Shown here piece after piece: positions 8,553 through 16,725 of a stretch of 64,000 bases of DNA (position 1 is its first letter; every line of letters starts with the position of its first letter). The notes under the pieces were generated by a model. It made no database searches. It was not told where the DNA came from and saw nothing but the letters and a program-made list of their open reading frames with translations. The stretch spans positions 94,383 to 158,382 of the forward strand of contig CADEDC010000003.1 in NCBI GenBank assembly GCA_902825985.1. The letters run 5' to 3'. A program made the translations under genes and the position numbers. The DNA is from an uncultured Acidobacteriota bacterium (GTDB lineage Bacteria; Acidobacteriota; Vicinamibacteria; Vicinamibacterales; CAVVIG01).

Positions 8553-8661
8553 TGGCGGATGGCGGCGCCTGCTGCCTGTCGTCCGCCCGGTCGGACGAGG
8601 TTCGGCGGCGGTGGCGCGGCGACGGCCGGTCGGGCGCGCGGGCGGTTTGGCAGGCATCTCG

Positions 8662-8667
8662 TATAAT
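8662..8667 (+). promoter_or_regulatory. -10 box (TATAAT) for pduO
   Basis: A perfect TATAAT lies 16 bases before the GTG start of pduO, giving a leader of about 9 bases. No -35 hexamer with normal spacing is apparent. The element falls in the pduO/mutY intergenic region and supports both the GTG start of pduO and the downstream start of mutY. Confidence 0.6.
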
Positions 8668-8683
8668 TCGCCAGGACTCAACG

Positions 8684-9220
8684 GTGAAGATCTATACACG
8701 GACCGGCGACGCCGGCGAAACCGCGCTCTTCGATGGTACTCGCGTCAGCAAGGCCGATCCGCGCGTCGATGCGTATGGCGACGTCGACGAACTCAATGCC
8801 TGGCTCGGTCTCGTCCGGGCCAACGGCCTGCCTCCCGACCTCGACGGCGACCTCGTCTACATCCAGCGCGATCTGTTCGCCATGGGGGCGATGCTGGCCG
8901 ATCCGCGCCATCGCATCGCCGATCGCGTCGAGAAGGCCGCGCTGGGCGACGTCGACGTGGCGCGGCTCGAAGCGCTCATCGATCGCGTCGAAGACTCGCT
9001 GCCGCCGCTCCGCCATTTCATCCTGCCGGGTGGCTCCGCCACCGGTGCGACGCTGCACGTCGCACGCACGGTCTGTCGCCGCGCCGAGCGCCGCATCGTC
9101 TCGCTGACACCGCCGCCCGACCCGCTGGTGGTGCGCTACGTGAACCGCCTGTCGGATCTCCTGTTCGTCCTGGCGCGGGCGGTGAATCATCGCGCCGGCC
9201 AGCCTGAAACGCAGTGGTAG
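8684..9220 (+). CDS. pduO: Cob(I)alamin adenosyltransferase, PduO type
   Basis: From the GTG at 8684 the protein has 178 residues, standard for the family. It begins with the ATP-binding motif T-R-T-G-D-A-G-E-T and continues with G-T-R-V-S-K-A-D-P-R and A-Y-G-D-V-D-E-L-N, as in all PduO-type enzymes. The enzyme transfers the adenosyl group of ATP to reduced cobalamin to make coenzyme B12. The GTG start fits the motif spacing and the TATAAT at 8662. It overlaps hpnC by 7 bases and so probably leads the squalene operon, although no functional link between B12 and squalene is obvious. Confidence 0.92.
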   Translation: MKIYTRTGDAGETALFDGTRVSKADPRVDAYGDVDELNAWLGLVRANGLPPDLDGDLVYIQRDLFAMGAMLADPRHRIADRVEKAALGDVDVARLEALIDRVEDSLPPLRHFILPGGSATGATLHVARTVCRRAERRIVSLTPPPDPLVVRYVNRLSDLLFVLARAVNHRAGQPETQW

Positions 9221-10134
9221 CGGCCGCCGATTCGCATTCGCCGCGGGCGTCGTGGCCCGAGACCCTGGCCGGCGCCTACGCCGCGTGTGAGAGTCTCGCG
9301 CACGCGCACTACGAGAACTTTCCGGTGGCCTCCCGGCTGTTGCCGGCCGCGATGCGGCCGCATATCGCCGCCGTGTACGCGTTCGCCCGCATCGCCGACG
9401 ATTTCGCCGACGAAGGAACCGCCCCGGCGAGCGAGCGCCTGGCTCGACTGCGCGACTGGCAGATGCGCCTGCACCGTGCCGTCGCGACGCCGGTCGACAC
9501 GCCGGGCGACGACTACGACCGGCTGTTTCTCGCCATCGGACACACCATCCGCTCACGCGACCTGCCGGTCGCGCTGTTCGACGATCTGCTGAGTGCGTTC
9601 GCGCAGGATACCACGACGACCCGCTACGCCTCGTGGGACGATCTGCTCGACTATTGCCGTCGCTCGGCCAACCCGGTGGGCCGGCTGGTCCTGCGCATTG
9701 GCGGCTACGTCGATGCGGAGCTCGACCGCTCGTCCGACGCGCTGTGCACGGCCCTGCAGCTGACCAACTTCTGGCAGGACTTCGGCCGTGACTGGCGGGC
9801 CGGCCGCCTCTATGTCCCGCAGGACGTCAGCCGCGGCCGCGACGCTCGCGAACAGGATCTCGAGTGCGGACGGCTGAGCGATGCGTGGGTCGCGTCGATC
9901 GCCGGCTGCGTCGAGGCGACACGCCGTTTCTTCGCGGACGGGCGCGCGGTGTGCGACGGCGTCCACGGCCGCCTGCGCTACGAACTGCGATTCACCTGGC
10001 TGGGTGGTCGCCGCATGCTGGATCGGGTGGACGCCGGGCGTCGCGATTTGCTGCAGACCCGGCCGACGCTGCGCCGCGGCGATCTGCCGGCGCTGGTGTG
10101 GCAGGCGGTGCGCTGGCCGGGACGGGCGGCCTGA
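9214..10134 (+). CDS. hpnC: Squalene synthase HpnC
   Basis: The 306-residue protein belongs to the squalene/phytoene synthase family. It has the H-Y-E-N-F-P-V-A-S start typical of HpnC, the first Asp-rich motif R-I-A-D-D-F-A-D-E, and the Q-L-T-N-F-W-Q-D-F stretch with its second conserved Asp. In the three-step bacterial squalene route, HpnD makes presqualene diphosphate from two farnesyl diphosphates, HpnC converts it to hydroxysqualene, and HpnE removes the hydroxyl group. The GTG start overlaps the end of pduO, and the stop overlaps the hpnD start as TGATG. Confidence 0.93.
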   Translation: MVAAADSHSPRASWPETLAGAYAACESLAHAHYENFPVASRLLPAAMRPHIAAVYAFARIADDFADEGTAPASERLARLRDWQMRLHRAVATPVDTPGDDYDRLFLAIGHTIRSRDLPVALFDDLLSAFAQDTTTTRYASWDDLLDYCRRSANPVGRLVLRIGGYVDAELDRSSDALCTALQLTNFWQDFGRDWRAGRLYVPQDVSRGRDAREQDLECGRLSDAWVASIAGCVEATRRFFADGRAVCDGVHGRLRYELRFTWLGGRRMLDRVDAGRRDLLQTRPTLRRGDLPALVWQAVRWPGRAA

Positions 10135-10940
10135 TGGCCAGGAACACGAGCTTCTACTACGCCTTCCTGGTGCTGCCACCCGATCAGCGGCGCGCGATCA
10201 TCGCCGTGTGGGACTTCTGCCGCGTCGTCGACGATGCGGTCGACGAGGCGGCGAGTCGCGAGTCCGCGGCCCGGTCCATCGATTTCTGGCGGGCCGAACT
10301 GGCGCGCTGCTACGAGCGCGGCACGCCGCAGACGCCGCAGGGAATGCAGCTGCAGCCGTTGATCGAGCCGTTTCGCCTGCCCCGCCAGGCCTTCGACGAC
10401 GTCATCGACGGCGTCGCGATGGACCTCGACACGGTGCGATACGAGACGTTCGACGACCTGCTCGTGTACTGTCACCGCGTCGCCTCGGCGGTCGGACTCA
10501 TCTGCATCAGCATCTTCGGCTGCACGCATCCGGCGGCGCGCCAGTACGCGCTCGACCTCGGCGTGGCGCTGCAGTTGACCAACATCCTGCGCGACATCAA
10601 GGACGACCTTGCGCACGGCCGTGTCTACCTGCCGCAGGAGGATCTGCGCGCCACCGGCTGCCGCATCGAGGATCTCGCCGCCGGCGTCGTCACCGAACCG
10701 GTGCGCCGCCTCATGATGCTCGAATGCCGGCGCGCCCATGCGTTCTACGATCGCGCGGTGCAGTCGCGCCCGGCCGCCGACCGCCGCCGTCTCGTCGCCG
10801 CCGAGATCATGCGGGCGGTCTATTACGAGACGCTGCGGCGCATCGAGAAGCGCCAGTACGACGTCTTCACGACGCGCACCCGCGTGCCGAAGCCGTGGCA
10901 GGCGGCCATCGCACTGAGACAGTGGATGTGGCCGCGTTGA
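10134..10940 (+). CDS. hpnD: Presqualene diphosphate synthase HpnD
   Basis: The 268-residue protein is a second squalene/phytoene synthase family member. It shows S-F-Y-Y-A-F-L at the N-terminus, the Asp-rich motif V-V-D-D-A-V-D-E near residue 30, and the second motif L-T-N-I-L-R-D-I-K-D-D near residue 155. The NILRD form distinguishes HpnD from HpnC (NFWQD here). It condenses two farnesyl diphosphate molecules to presqualene diphosphate. The start is fixed by the TGATG overlap with hpnC, and the 3' end overlaps hpnE. Confidence 0.93.
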   Translation: MARNTSFYYAFLVLPPDQRRAIIAVWDFCRVVDDAVDEAASRESAARSIDFWRAELARCYERGTPQTPQGMQLQPLIEPFRLPRQAFDDVIDGVAMDLDTVRYETFDDLLVYCHRVASAVGLICISIFGCTHPAARQYALDLGVALQLTNILRDIKDDLAHGRVYLPQEDLRATGCRIEDLAAGVVTEPVRRLMMLECRRAHAFYDRAVQSRPAADRRRLVAAEIMRAVYYETLRRIEKRQYDVFTTRTRVPKPWQAAIALRQWMWPR

Positions 10941-12322
10941 GCGCGCCGGCGGCCGCGGACGTCCTCGTCGTCGGCGCCGGGTTCGCGGGGCTGAGCGCCG
11001 CGGTGCGGCTCGCCGGGCGCGGCCGGCGCGTCCTCGTGCTCGAGAAGCGCAGCCGCCTCGGCGGCCGCGCCACCGCCTTCCACGACCGCGAGACCGGCGA
11101 GCGGGTCGACAACGGCCAGCACGTCCTCGCCGGCTGCTATCGCGAGACGTTCGCCTTCCTGCGGACGATCGGTGCCGACCTGTACGTCGAACGGCAGCCG
11201 CAGCTGGCGGTCACCATGGTCGATCTGACGGGTCGGGTGAGCCGACTTGCCTGCGCGGCGCTGCCATCGCCCTGGCACCTGCTGGCTGGCGTGCTGAGAT
11301 GGGACGCCTTGTCGTGGCGCGAGCGGCTGTCGGTGGTGCGGATGGCCGCCCCGCTGCGCCGGGCGCGGCGGGCGCTGCGGCCGGATTCGACGGCCGCTCC
11401 TGCCGCCGACGCGGACGAGACGGTGGACGCCTGGCTCCGGCGACACGGGCAGTCGGATCGCCTGCGCGAGATGTTGTGGGACCCGCTGGCGCTGGCGGCG
11501 CTGAACCAGCCGTCGGACGTCGCGTCGGCGTCGAGCTTCGCGCGCGTGCTCGCCGAGATGTTCGGTCCCGATCCCGCCGGCGCGTCGCTGGTGCTGCCGA
11601 CCCGCCCGCTCGACGCGATGTACGCGGATCCGGCGCGGGCGTTCGTCGCGCGGCACGGCGGCGACGTCCGCCTCGGCGCCGCTGTCAGCGTCCATCTGCC
11701 GCCCGCCGGTTCGCCGACGGTACGCGCGGTGGCGGCCGGCGGCGGCGTCGACGAGTGGCACGCCCCGGCGGTGATCGTCGCGACGCCGTGGTTCACGTGG
11801 CCGACGGTCTTCACCGGCGAGACGACGCCGCTGGCGGCGACGCTGGCCGCGGCGCGCGACACGGCGCCGTCGCCGATTCTCACGGTGAATCTGTGGTTCG
11901 ATCGGCCGATTCTCGGCGAGCCGTTCGTCGGACTGCCCGGCCGCCGGATGCAGTGGGTGTTCGAGAAACGGCTGGTGGTCGGTGAGTCGGCGTCACACCT
12001 GTCGCTGGTCTCCAGCGGGGCGGCCGACCTGATGGCGATGACGAACGCGGCGCTGATTGCCGCGGCGCACGAGGAGCTGCGGGCGGCGTTCGCCAGCTGC
12101 CGCGCTGCCACGCTGCTCCGCGGCACGGTGATCCGCGAGCCGCGCGCGACGTTCTCGCTGGCGCCCGGCCAGCCAGCCCGGCCGGCGACGCGGACGGCGG
12201 TGGCCGGCCTGTACCTGGCCGGCGACTGGATCGCCACCGGATTGCCCGCTACCATCGAGAGCGCGGTGCGCAGCGGCCACCGGGCCGCCGACCTGGTGCT
12301 GGCCGATCGCGTCGTCCCCTGA
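10928..12322 (+). CDS. hpnE: Hydroxysqualene dehydroxylase HpnE
   Basis: About 464 residues, with an N-terminal FAD-binding Rossmann motif (V-V-G-A-G-F-A-G-L-S-A-A, then E-K-R-S-R-L-G-G-R-A) and a C-terminal flavin contact (L-Y-L-A-G-D-W-I-A-T-G-L-P-A-T-I-E-S-A). It is an amine-oxidase-like flavoprotein related to phytoene desaturases. Its place after hpnC and hpnD identifies it as HpnE, which reduces hydroxysqualene to squalene. No ATG is available; GTG at 10922, GTG at 10928 or TTG at 10937 are possible, and I chose 10928 because a GAGA element lies 8 bases upstream. Squalene-hopene cyclase is not in the window. Confidence 0.9.
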   Translation: MAALSAPAAADVLVVGAGFAGLSAAVRLAGRGRRVLVLEKRSRLGGRATAFHDRETGERVDNGQHVLAGCYRETFAFLRTIGADLYVERQPQLAVTMVDLTGRVSRLACAALPSPWHLLAGVLRWDALSWRERLSVVRMAAPLRRARRALRPDSTAAPAADADETVDAWLRRHGQSDRLREMLWDPLALAALNQPSDVASASSFARVLAEMFGPDPAGASLVLPTRPLDAMYADPARAFVARHGGDVRLGAAVSVHLPPAGSPTVRAVAAGGGVDEWHAPAVIVATPWFTWPTVFTGETTPLAATLAAARDTAPSPILTVNLWFDRPILGEPFVGLPGRRMQWVFEKRLVVGESASHLSLVSSGAADLMAMTNAALIAAAHEELRAAFASCRAATLLRGTVIREPRATFSLAPGQPARPATRTAVAGLYLAGDWIATGLPATIESAVRSGHRAADLVLADRVVP

Positions 12323-12326
12323 CTCC

Positions 12327-13496
12327 ATGACATCCATCGTCGTTCATTACAAGGAACTCGCGCTCAAGGGCAAGAACCGCCCGTGGTTCGTGCAGGTGCT
12401 GATCGGCAACCTGCGCAGCGCCCTGACCGGTCTCGACGTCGTCACGGTCACGTCGGTGATGGGGCGCATCGAGATCGAGCTCGGTCCTGACGCGGCCTGG
12501 ACCGAGGTGCGCGACCGCCTGTCGCGGGTGTTCGGCGTGGCGAACTTCTCGTACGCCGCGAAGGCACCGCTGGAGTTCGCACCGCTGGCGGCGACGATTC
12601 TCGAGGCGCTGGGCGACCGGCAGCCGGCGTCGTTCCGGGTGAGCGTCCGCCGCGCCGACAAGCGTTTTCCGTTCACGTCGCCGCAGATCGAACGCGAGGT
12701 CGGCGGCCTCATCAAGGAGGCGCGCGGCTGGCACGTGGACCTGTCGAATCCCGAGCTCACCATCCACGTCGAGATGCTGCCGGGCCAGGCGTTCTTCTTC
12801 TTCGGCAAGGAGCCGGGAGCGGGCGGTCTGCCGACCGGCACGAGCGGCCGCCTCGCCTGCCTGCTCTCAGGCGGCATCGACTCGCCGGTGGCGGCGTATC
12901 GGATGATGCGGCGCGGCTGTCCGGTGCTGCTCGTGCACTTCCACAGCTATCCCATCCTGTCGCGCGCCTCGCAGGACAAGGTGCGTGAAATCGCCCGCCT
13001 GCTGACCCGCCACCAGTTGCGATCGCGCCTGCTGCTGGTGCCGTTCGGCGAACTGCAGCAGCAGGTGCTGCTCGCCTGTCCGGCGGAGCTGCGGGTCGTC
13101 ATCTACCGTCGGCTGATGCTCCGGATCGCGGAGAAGCTGGCGCGCGCCTGGCGCGCCCGGGCGCTGGTCACCGGGGAGGTGGTCGGCCAGGTGGCGTCGC
13201 AGACCGTCGAGAACCTGACCGCGATTGCCGACGCATCCTCGCTGGAGATCCTGCGGCCGTTGATCGGGATGGACAAGGACGAGATCTCCGATCAAGCGGC
13301 CCGGATCGGGACGTTGCCGATCTCGAACATCCCGGACCAGGACTGCTGCACGTTGTTCACGCCACGGCATCCGGCCACCCGCGCCCGCCTCGAGCAGGTG
13401 CTCGCGGCGGAGCGGGCGCTGCCGATCGACGCGCTGGTCGCGGCGGCGGTGGCCGGCGTGGTCGTCGAGGAGTTCCGCTACCCGGTGCTAACATAA
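12327..13496 (+). CDS. thiI: tRNA 4-thiouridine synthetase ThiI, without rhodanese domain
   Basis: The 389-residue protein has a ferredoxin-like/THUMP N-terminal half that binds tRNA and a PP-loop ATPase domain with C-L-L-S-G-G-I-D-S-P-V-A near residue 181. ThiI adenylates U8 of tRNA and replaces its oxygen with sulfur, and in some bacteria also serves thiamine synthesis. The protein stops after the D-C-C-T-L-F-T-P segment, so the C-terminal rhodanese domain of the E. coli enzyme is absent, as in many bacteria; sulfur must then come directly from a cysteine desulfurase. It starts 4 bases after hpnE and is probably the last gene of that operon. Confidence 0.92.
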   Translation: MTSIVVHYKELALKGKNRPWFVQVLIGNLRSALTGLDVVTVTSVMGRIEIELGPDAAWTEVRDRLSRVFGVANFSYAAKAPLEFAPLAATILEALGDRQPASFRVSVRRADKRFPFTSPQIEREVGGLIKEARGWHVDLSNPELTIHVEMLPGQAFFFFGKEPGAGGLPTGTSGRLACLLSGGIDSPVAAYRMMRRGCPVLLVHFHSYPILSRASQDKVREIARLLTRHQLRSRLLLVPFGELQQQVLLACPAELRVVIYRRLMLRIAEKLARAWRARALVTGEVVGQVASQTVENLTAIADASSLEILRPLIGMDKDEISDQAARIGTLPISNIPDQDCCTLFTPRHPATRARLEQVLAAERALPIDALVAAAVAGVVVEEFRYPVLT

Positions 13497-13523
13497 CGGG
13501 CTGGCCGGAACGGAGGACTCAAC

Positions 13524-14972
13524 ATGTTTACGTCTATCAAGGAAATGACCGACGCCGTCGCCCCGGCGGCGACCGTCCTGAGCGACCGGGTCAGCGCGAC
13601 CAGCGCCGCCGGATTGAGCGCGGAGCTCGTCGATCGGCTGGCCTGGACCGCGGCGTTCGGTGCCGACGCGGAGCTGAAGGGCACGGCGCGCTGGATCATC
13701 CGGTCGCTGGCGGCGGCGCGCGGCGTCCGGCCGGCCTCGATTCACGATCTGTACATGGCGATGGGCCGCGGCGCGATCGGCGGGTTCACCGTGCCGGCCA
13801 TCAACGTCCGTGCGATGTCGTACGACACGGCCCGCGCCGTGATTCGCGCCGCCAGGAAGATCGATGCCGGCGCGTTCATCTTCGAAATCGCGCGGTCGGA
13901 GATCGGCTACACCGAGCAGCGGCCGCACGAGTACGCGGCCATCCTGTTCGCCGCGGCACTGCGCGAGGGCTTCAGCGGACCGCTGTTCATCCAGGGCGAC
14001 CACGTCCAGACCAACGCGAAGAAGTACAACAGTCCCGAGCGTGACAAGGAGCTCGACATCCTGCGCGCGCTCATCAAGGAGGAGATCGCCGCCGGCTTCT
14101 ACAACATCGACATCGACACGTCGACGCTGGTCGATCTCGACAAGCCGACGCTCGACGAACAGCAGGAGGTCAACGTCACGCTGGCGGCCGACTTCGCGGC
14201 GTTCATCCGCGCGCACGAGCCCCAGGGCGTCACGGTGTCCGTGGGTGGCGAGATCGGCGAGGTCGGCGGCAAGAATTCCGACGTCCATGAACTGCACGCC
14301 TACATGACGGGCTTCAACCGCAAGCTGAAGGAGCGCGGCGCCGATCTGATCGGTCTCAGCAAGATCAGCGTCCAGACCGGCACGGCGCACGGCGGCTTCA
14401 TCAACGCCGACGGCACGGTGCGCACCGACGTCAAGATCGACCTCGTCACGCTCGAAGAACTGTCGCGCCTGGCACGTACGGAATATGGCCTCGGCGGCGC
14501 CGTGCAGCACGGCGCGTCGACGCTGCCGGCCGAAGCCTTCGACAACTTCCCGCGCGTCGGCGCCTGCGAGATCCATCTCGCCACCGACTTCCAGAACATG
14601 GTGTACGACCATCCGGCCCTGCCGGCCGATCTCAAGGCCGAGATGTACGCCTGGCTGCGGGAGAACGCGACGGAGGAGCGGAAGCCGAAGGACACCGAGG
14701 AGCAGTTCATCTACAAGGCGCGCAAGAAGGCGATCGGGCCGTTCAAGCGGCGGCTGTGGGGGATGAGCGAGGACGTCCGCACGGCGATCGGCCGCTCGCT
14801 CGAGGAGCGCTTCGCGTTCCTGATGAAGCAGCTGAATATCGGCGGCACCGCCGCCGCCGTCGGAACCCACGTGACGGTCACGCCGGTTCCGCTGAGTCGT
14901 GAGGCGGAGATTGTCGCCGCCGGCGGCACGATCACGGCGGCCGAACGCAAGGCCGAAGGGCTCGCCGACTGA
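13524..14972 (+). CDS. Class II (zinc-dependent) fructose-bisphosphate aldolase family protein
   Basis: The 482-residue protein has class II aldolase features: G-G-F-T-V-P-A-I-N near residue 90, a Q-G-D-H-V-Q metal/base site, N-I-D-I-D-T-S, G-G-E-I-G-E-V-G-G, and A-V-Q-H-G-A-S in the phosphate-binding region. At about 480 residues it is longer than the usual 300-350; the extra sequence lies at the N-terminus (about 70 residues) and the C-terminus. The substrate could be fructose- or tagatose-bisphosphate or a related ketose. A GGAGG ribosome site stands 7 bases before the ATG. The thiI stop is 27 bases upstream, so it may have its own promoter. Confidence 0.88.
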   Translation: MFTSIKEMTDAVAPAATVLSDRVSATSAAGLSAELVDRLAWTAAFGADAELKGTARWIIRSLAAARGVRPASIHDLYMAMGRGAIGGFTVPAINVRAMSYDTARAVIRAARKIDAGAFIFEIARSEIGYTEQRPHEYAAILFAAALREGFSGPLFIQGDHVQTNAKKYNSPERDKELDILRALIKEEIAAGFYNIDIDTSTLVDLDKPTLDEQQEVNVTLAADFAAFIRAHEPQGVTVSVGGEIGEVGGKNSDVHELHAYMTGFNRKLKERGADLIGLSKISVQTGTAHGGFINADGTVRTDVKIDLVTLEELSRLARTEYGLGGAVQHGASTLPAEAFDNFPRVGACEIHLATDFQNMVYDHPALPADLKAEMYAWLRENATEERKPKDTEEQFIYKARKKAIGPFKRRLWGMSEDVRTAIGRSLEERFAFLMKQLNIGGTAAAVGTHVTVTPVPLSREAEIVAAGGTITAAERKAEGLAD

Positions 14973-15012
14973 GAGCGGAGAGCCGGCTCGCTCGCGCGAT
15001 CCGGCCGCGGCG

Positions 15013-15972
15013 TCACCCGCCCCGAATCCCGGCGAGGCGGCGCAGCTTGTCCGGATTGCGCACGACGTAGAGCGCCAGCACCACGTCCCCGTCGATCTCG
15101 AACGCCGCCGTCTGTATTGGACCGTCACTGGCCTCGACGATGACGCCAGGCAGGCCGTTGATCGTGGCGAAGCGCAGGGTGTAGTCGGCGCGCCACCCCT
15201 TCTGTGTGGTGCCGACGAGGAAGCGCGCCGCGCGATCGGCACCGTGGATCACGTTGAGTGCCGCGACCACCTTGCCGCCGCCGTCCGTGATGACGCGGAC
15301 ATCGCTGGCCAGCAACCGCATCAGCCCGCTCACGTCGCCGGACTGTGTCGCCGCGACGAACGTCGTCAGCAGCTGGGCGTGCCGGGCGGTGACGCCGTGC
15401 GATCGCGCCGGCGTGCCGGCCGGCCGCGAGTCGGCCGGTTCCGTCGCTGCGTCCGCAGCCGACGGCGGCCCCGTCACGCCGCGTGGGCGGGTCGCGCGCA
15501 CGTGCACGCGGGCGCGGCAGGCCAGCTGCCGACAGGCGGCTTCGCTGCGGTCCAGCGCGCCGGCAACCTCGGTGAACGAGAAGTCGAACACGTCGTGCAG
15601 CAGGAAGGCGGCGCGCTCCAGCGGCGACAGCCGTTCGAGCGTCAACAGCAGTGCAATCGACAGGTCCTCCGCCAGCTCGCTGCGGCTGTCGGGCGCCAGC
15701 GCCGCGGTGTCGACCACCGGCTCCGGCAGCCACGGACCGACGTACTCCTCACGTCGCGCGCGTGCCGACGTCAGCAGGTCGAGACAGATCCGGGTCGTCG
15801 TGGTCATCAGGAACGCCTTCGCCTCCGACACCTGGCTGCGGTCCACGCGATGCCAGCGGAGGTACGCCTCCTGCACGGCGTCCTCCGCATCGGCGAGCGA
15901 GCCGAGCATCCGGTAGGCGAGCCCGAGCAGGCGCCGGCGATGCGGCTCGAAGCTGGCGGACGGATCCGGCAT
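15013..15972 (-). CDS. ECF41-type (SigJ-like) RNA polymerase sigma factor with SnoaL-like C-terminus
   Basis: The 319-residue protein has sigma region 2 (R-M-L-G-S-L-A-D-A-E-D-A-V-Q-E) at residues 20-40 and region 4 (L-S-P-L-E-R-A-A-F-L-L-H-D-V-F) near 130. A C-terminal extension of about 120 residues with a SnoaL/NTF2-like fold follows. The extension carries D-G-G-G-K and a terminal N-P-D-K-L, hallmarks of ECF41, where this domain replaces an anti-sigma factor and tunes activity. The gene lies 23 bases after a carboxymuconolactone-decarboxylase-like gene, the classical ECF41 partner. An ECF41 consensus promoter precedes the pair, so it is probably autoregulated. A GTG at 15981 is an alternative start. 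Confidence 0.93.
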   Translation of the reverse strand: MPDPSASFEPHRRRLLGLAYRMLGSLADAEDAVQEAYLRWHRVDRSQVSEAKAFLMTTTTRICLDLLTSARARREEYVGPWLPEPVVDTAALAPDSRSELAEDLSIALLLTLERLSPLERAAFLLHDVFDFSFTEVAGALDRSEAACRQLACRARVHVRATRPRGVTGPPSAADAATEPADSRPAGTPARSHGVTARHAQLLTTFVAATQSGDVSGLMRLLASDVRVITDGGGKVVAALNVIHGADRAARFLVGTTQKGWRADYTLRFATINGLPGVIVEASDGPIQTAAFEIDGDVVLALYVVRNPDKLRRLAGIRGG

Positions 15973-15995
15973 GGCGTTCACGGCGCCGGTCGGGC

Positions 15996-16574
15996 TCACG
16001 CCGTGCGCACCACCGGCTTCGCCGGTGCCGCGGCGCGGCCGTGGTCCATCGCGACCGCCGTGCCCGCGACGACCACGCGCATGCAGGCCTGGCCGTGGCC
16101 GAGGGCATACTTGACCGTCGGGTAGATGCGCGCCGTGGTGATCGCCAGCGCGAGGCTCACGAGTGCGCGGCGCCCCCAGCGGTCCACGATCGCGTCGCGG
16201 TAGTGGTCGGCCGCCGCATCGTGGGCGAGCGTCGCGCCGGTGAAGCGCCAGACCAGCGCGACCTCCGGCGGCATGTCGTCGGGGCGATCGGCGAGGACGG
16301 CCCGCAGCACCGCCGGAGTGACGCCCGCCCGCTCGGCCATCGTGACGGCGATTTGCGTGCACGGCCCGCAGTCCTCGTGCCGCACGGCGGTGATCCCGGC
16401 CGCACACCAGGCGTCGAGCGGGATGTCGCGCCTGAACCTCCCCATGGCGGTGGCGCGGGTGAACAGCCAGGCCGCCCGTGGGCTCGCGTCAATCAGGTCG
16501 CGCAGGTAGGTCGCGTCGTAGTTCCACTGCCGTTCGAAGCGGTCGATCCCCTTCCGCATGGCCCATCTGATCAT
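15996..16574 (-). CDS. Carboxymuconolactone decarboxylase-like protein (AhpD-like), ECF41 partner
   Basis: The 192-residue protein has an H-E-D-C-G-P-C-T-Q motif with redox-type C69-x2-C72 as in AhpD-like alkylhydroperoxidases, followed by helical sequence. It is the COE-class (carboxymuconolactone decarboxylase, oxidoreductase or epimerase) gene found next to ECF41 sigma factors. Its enzymatic reaction and substrate are unknown. GGAGG lies 12 bases before the ATG, and the ECF41-type promoter is 25 bases upstream, so it should be the main target of the downstream sigma factor. Confidence 0.88.
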   Translation of the reverse strand: MIRWAMRKGIDRFERQWNYDATYLRDLIDASPRAAWLFTRATAMGRFRRDIPLDAWCAAGITAVRHEDCGPCTQIAVTMAERAGVTPAVLRAVLADRPDDMPPEVALVWRFTGATLAHDAAADHYRDAIVDRWGRRALVSLALAITTARIYPTVKYALGHGQACMRVVVAGTAVAMDHGRAAAPAKPVVRTA

Positions 16575-16599
16575 GTCACTTCATGGCCTCCGGATGTAA

Positions 16600-16626
16600 G
16601 ACGGGACAGGCCGGCCGCTTGTGACA
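16600..16626 (-). promoter_or_regulatory. ECF41 promoter (TGTCACA-N16-CGTC)
   Basis: On the minus strand TGTCACA (16626-16620) is followed by exactly 16 bases and CGTC (16603-16600). This is the published ECF41 promoter consensus. It lies 25 bases upstream of the carboxymuconolactone-decarboxylase-like start and directs transcription through that gene into the sigma factor gene. Confidence 0.88.
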
Positions 16627-16643
16627 TGACCGCGCAGAATCGG

Positions 16644-16705
16644 CCGAGCTGCCGGCCGCCGCAGCGCGTTGCCCGGGCAGCGGCGGTGGCCGGCGCAGAG
16701 CTCGG
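16644..16705. repeat. Imperfect inverted repeat, possible terminator hairpin
   Basis: CCGAGCT at 16644 pairs with AGCTCGG at 16705, and inner GC-rich arms (GCCGGCCGCCGC against GCGGCGGTGGCCGGC) extend the stem with small bulges. It lies just after the stop of the lipoprotein gene and upstream of the ECF41 promoter, so it could end the lipoprotein transcript. There is no T-run. Confidence 0.4.
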
Positions 16706-16725
16706 AGCGCTCGTCGTTCCCCGGC

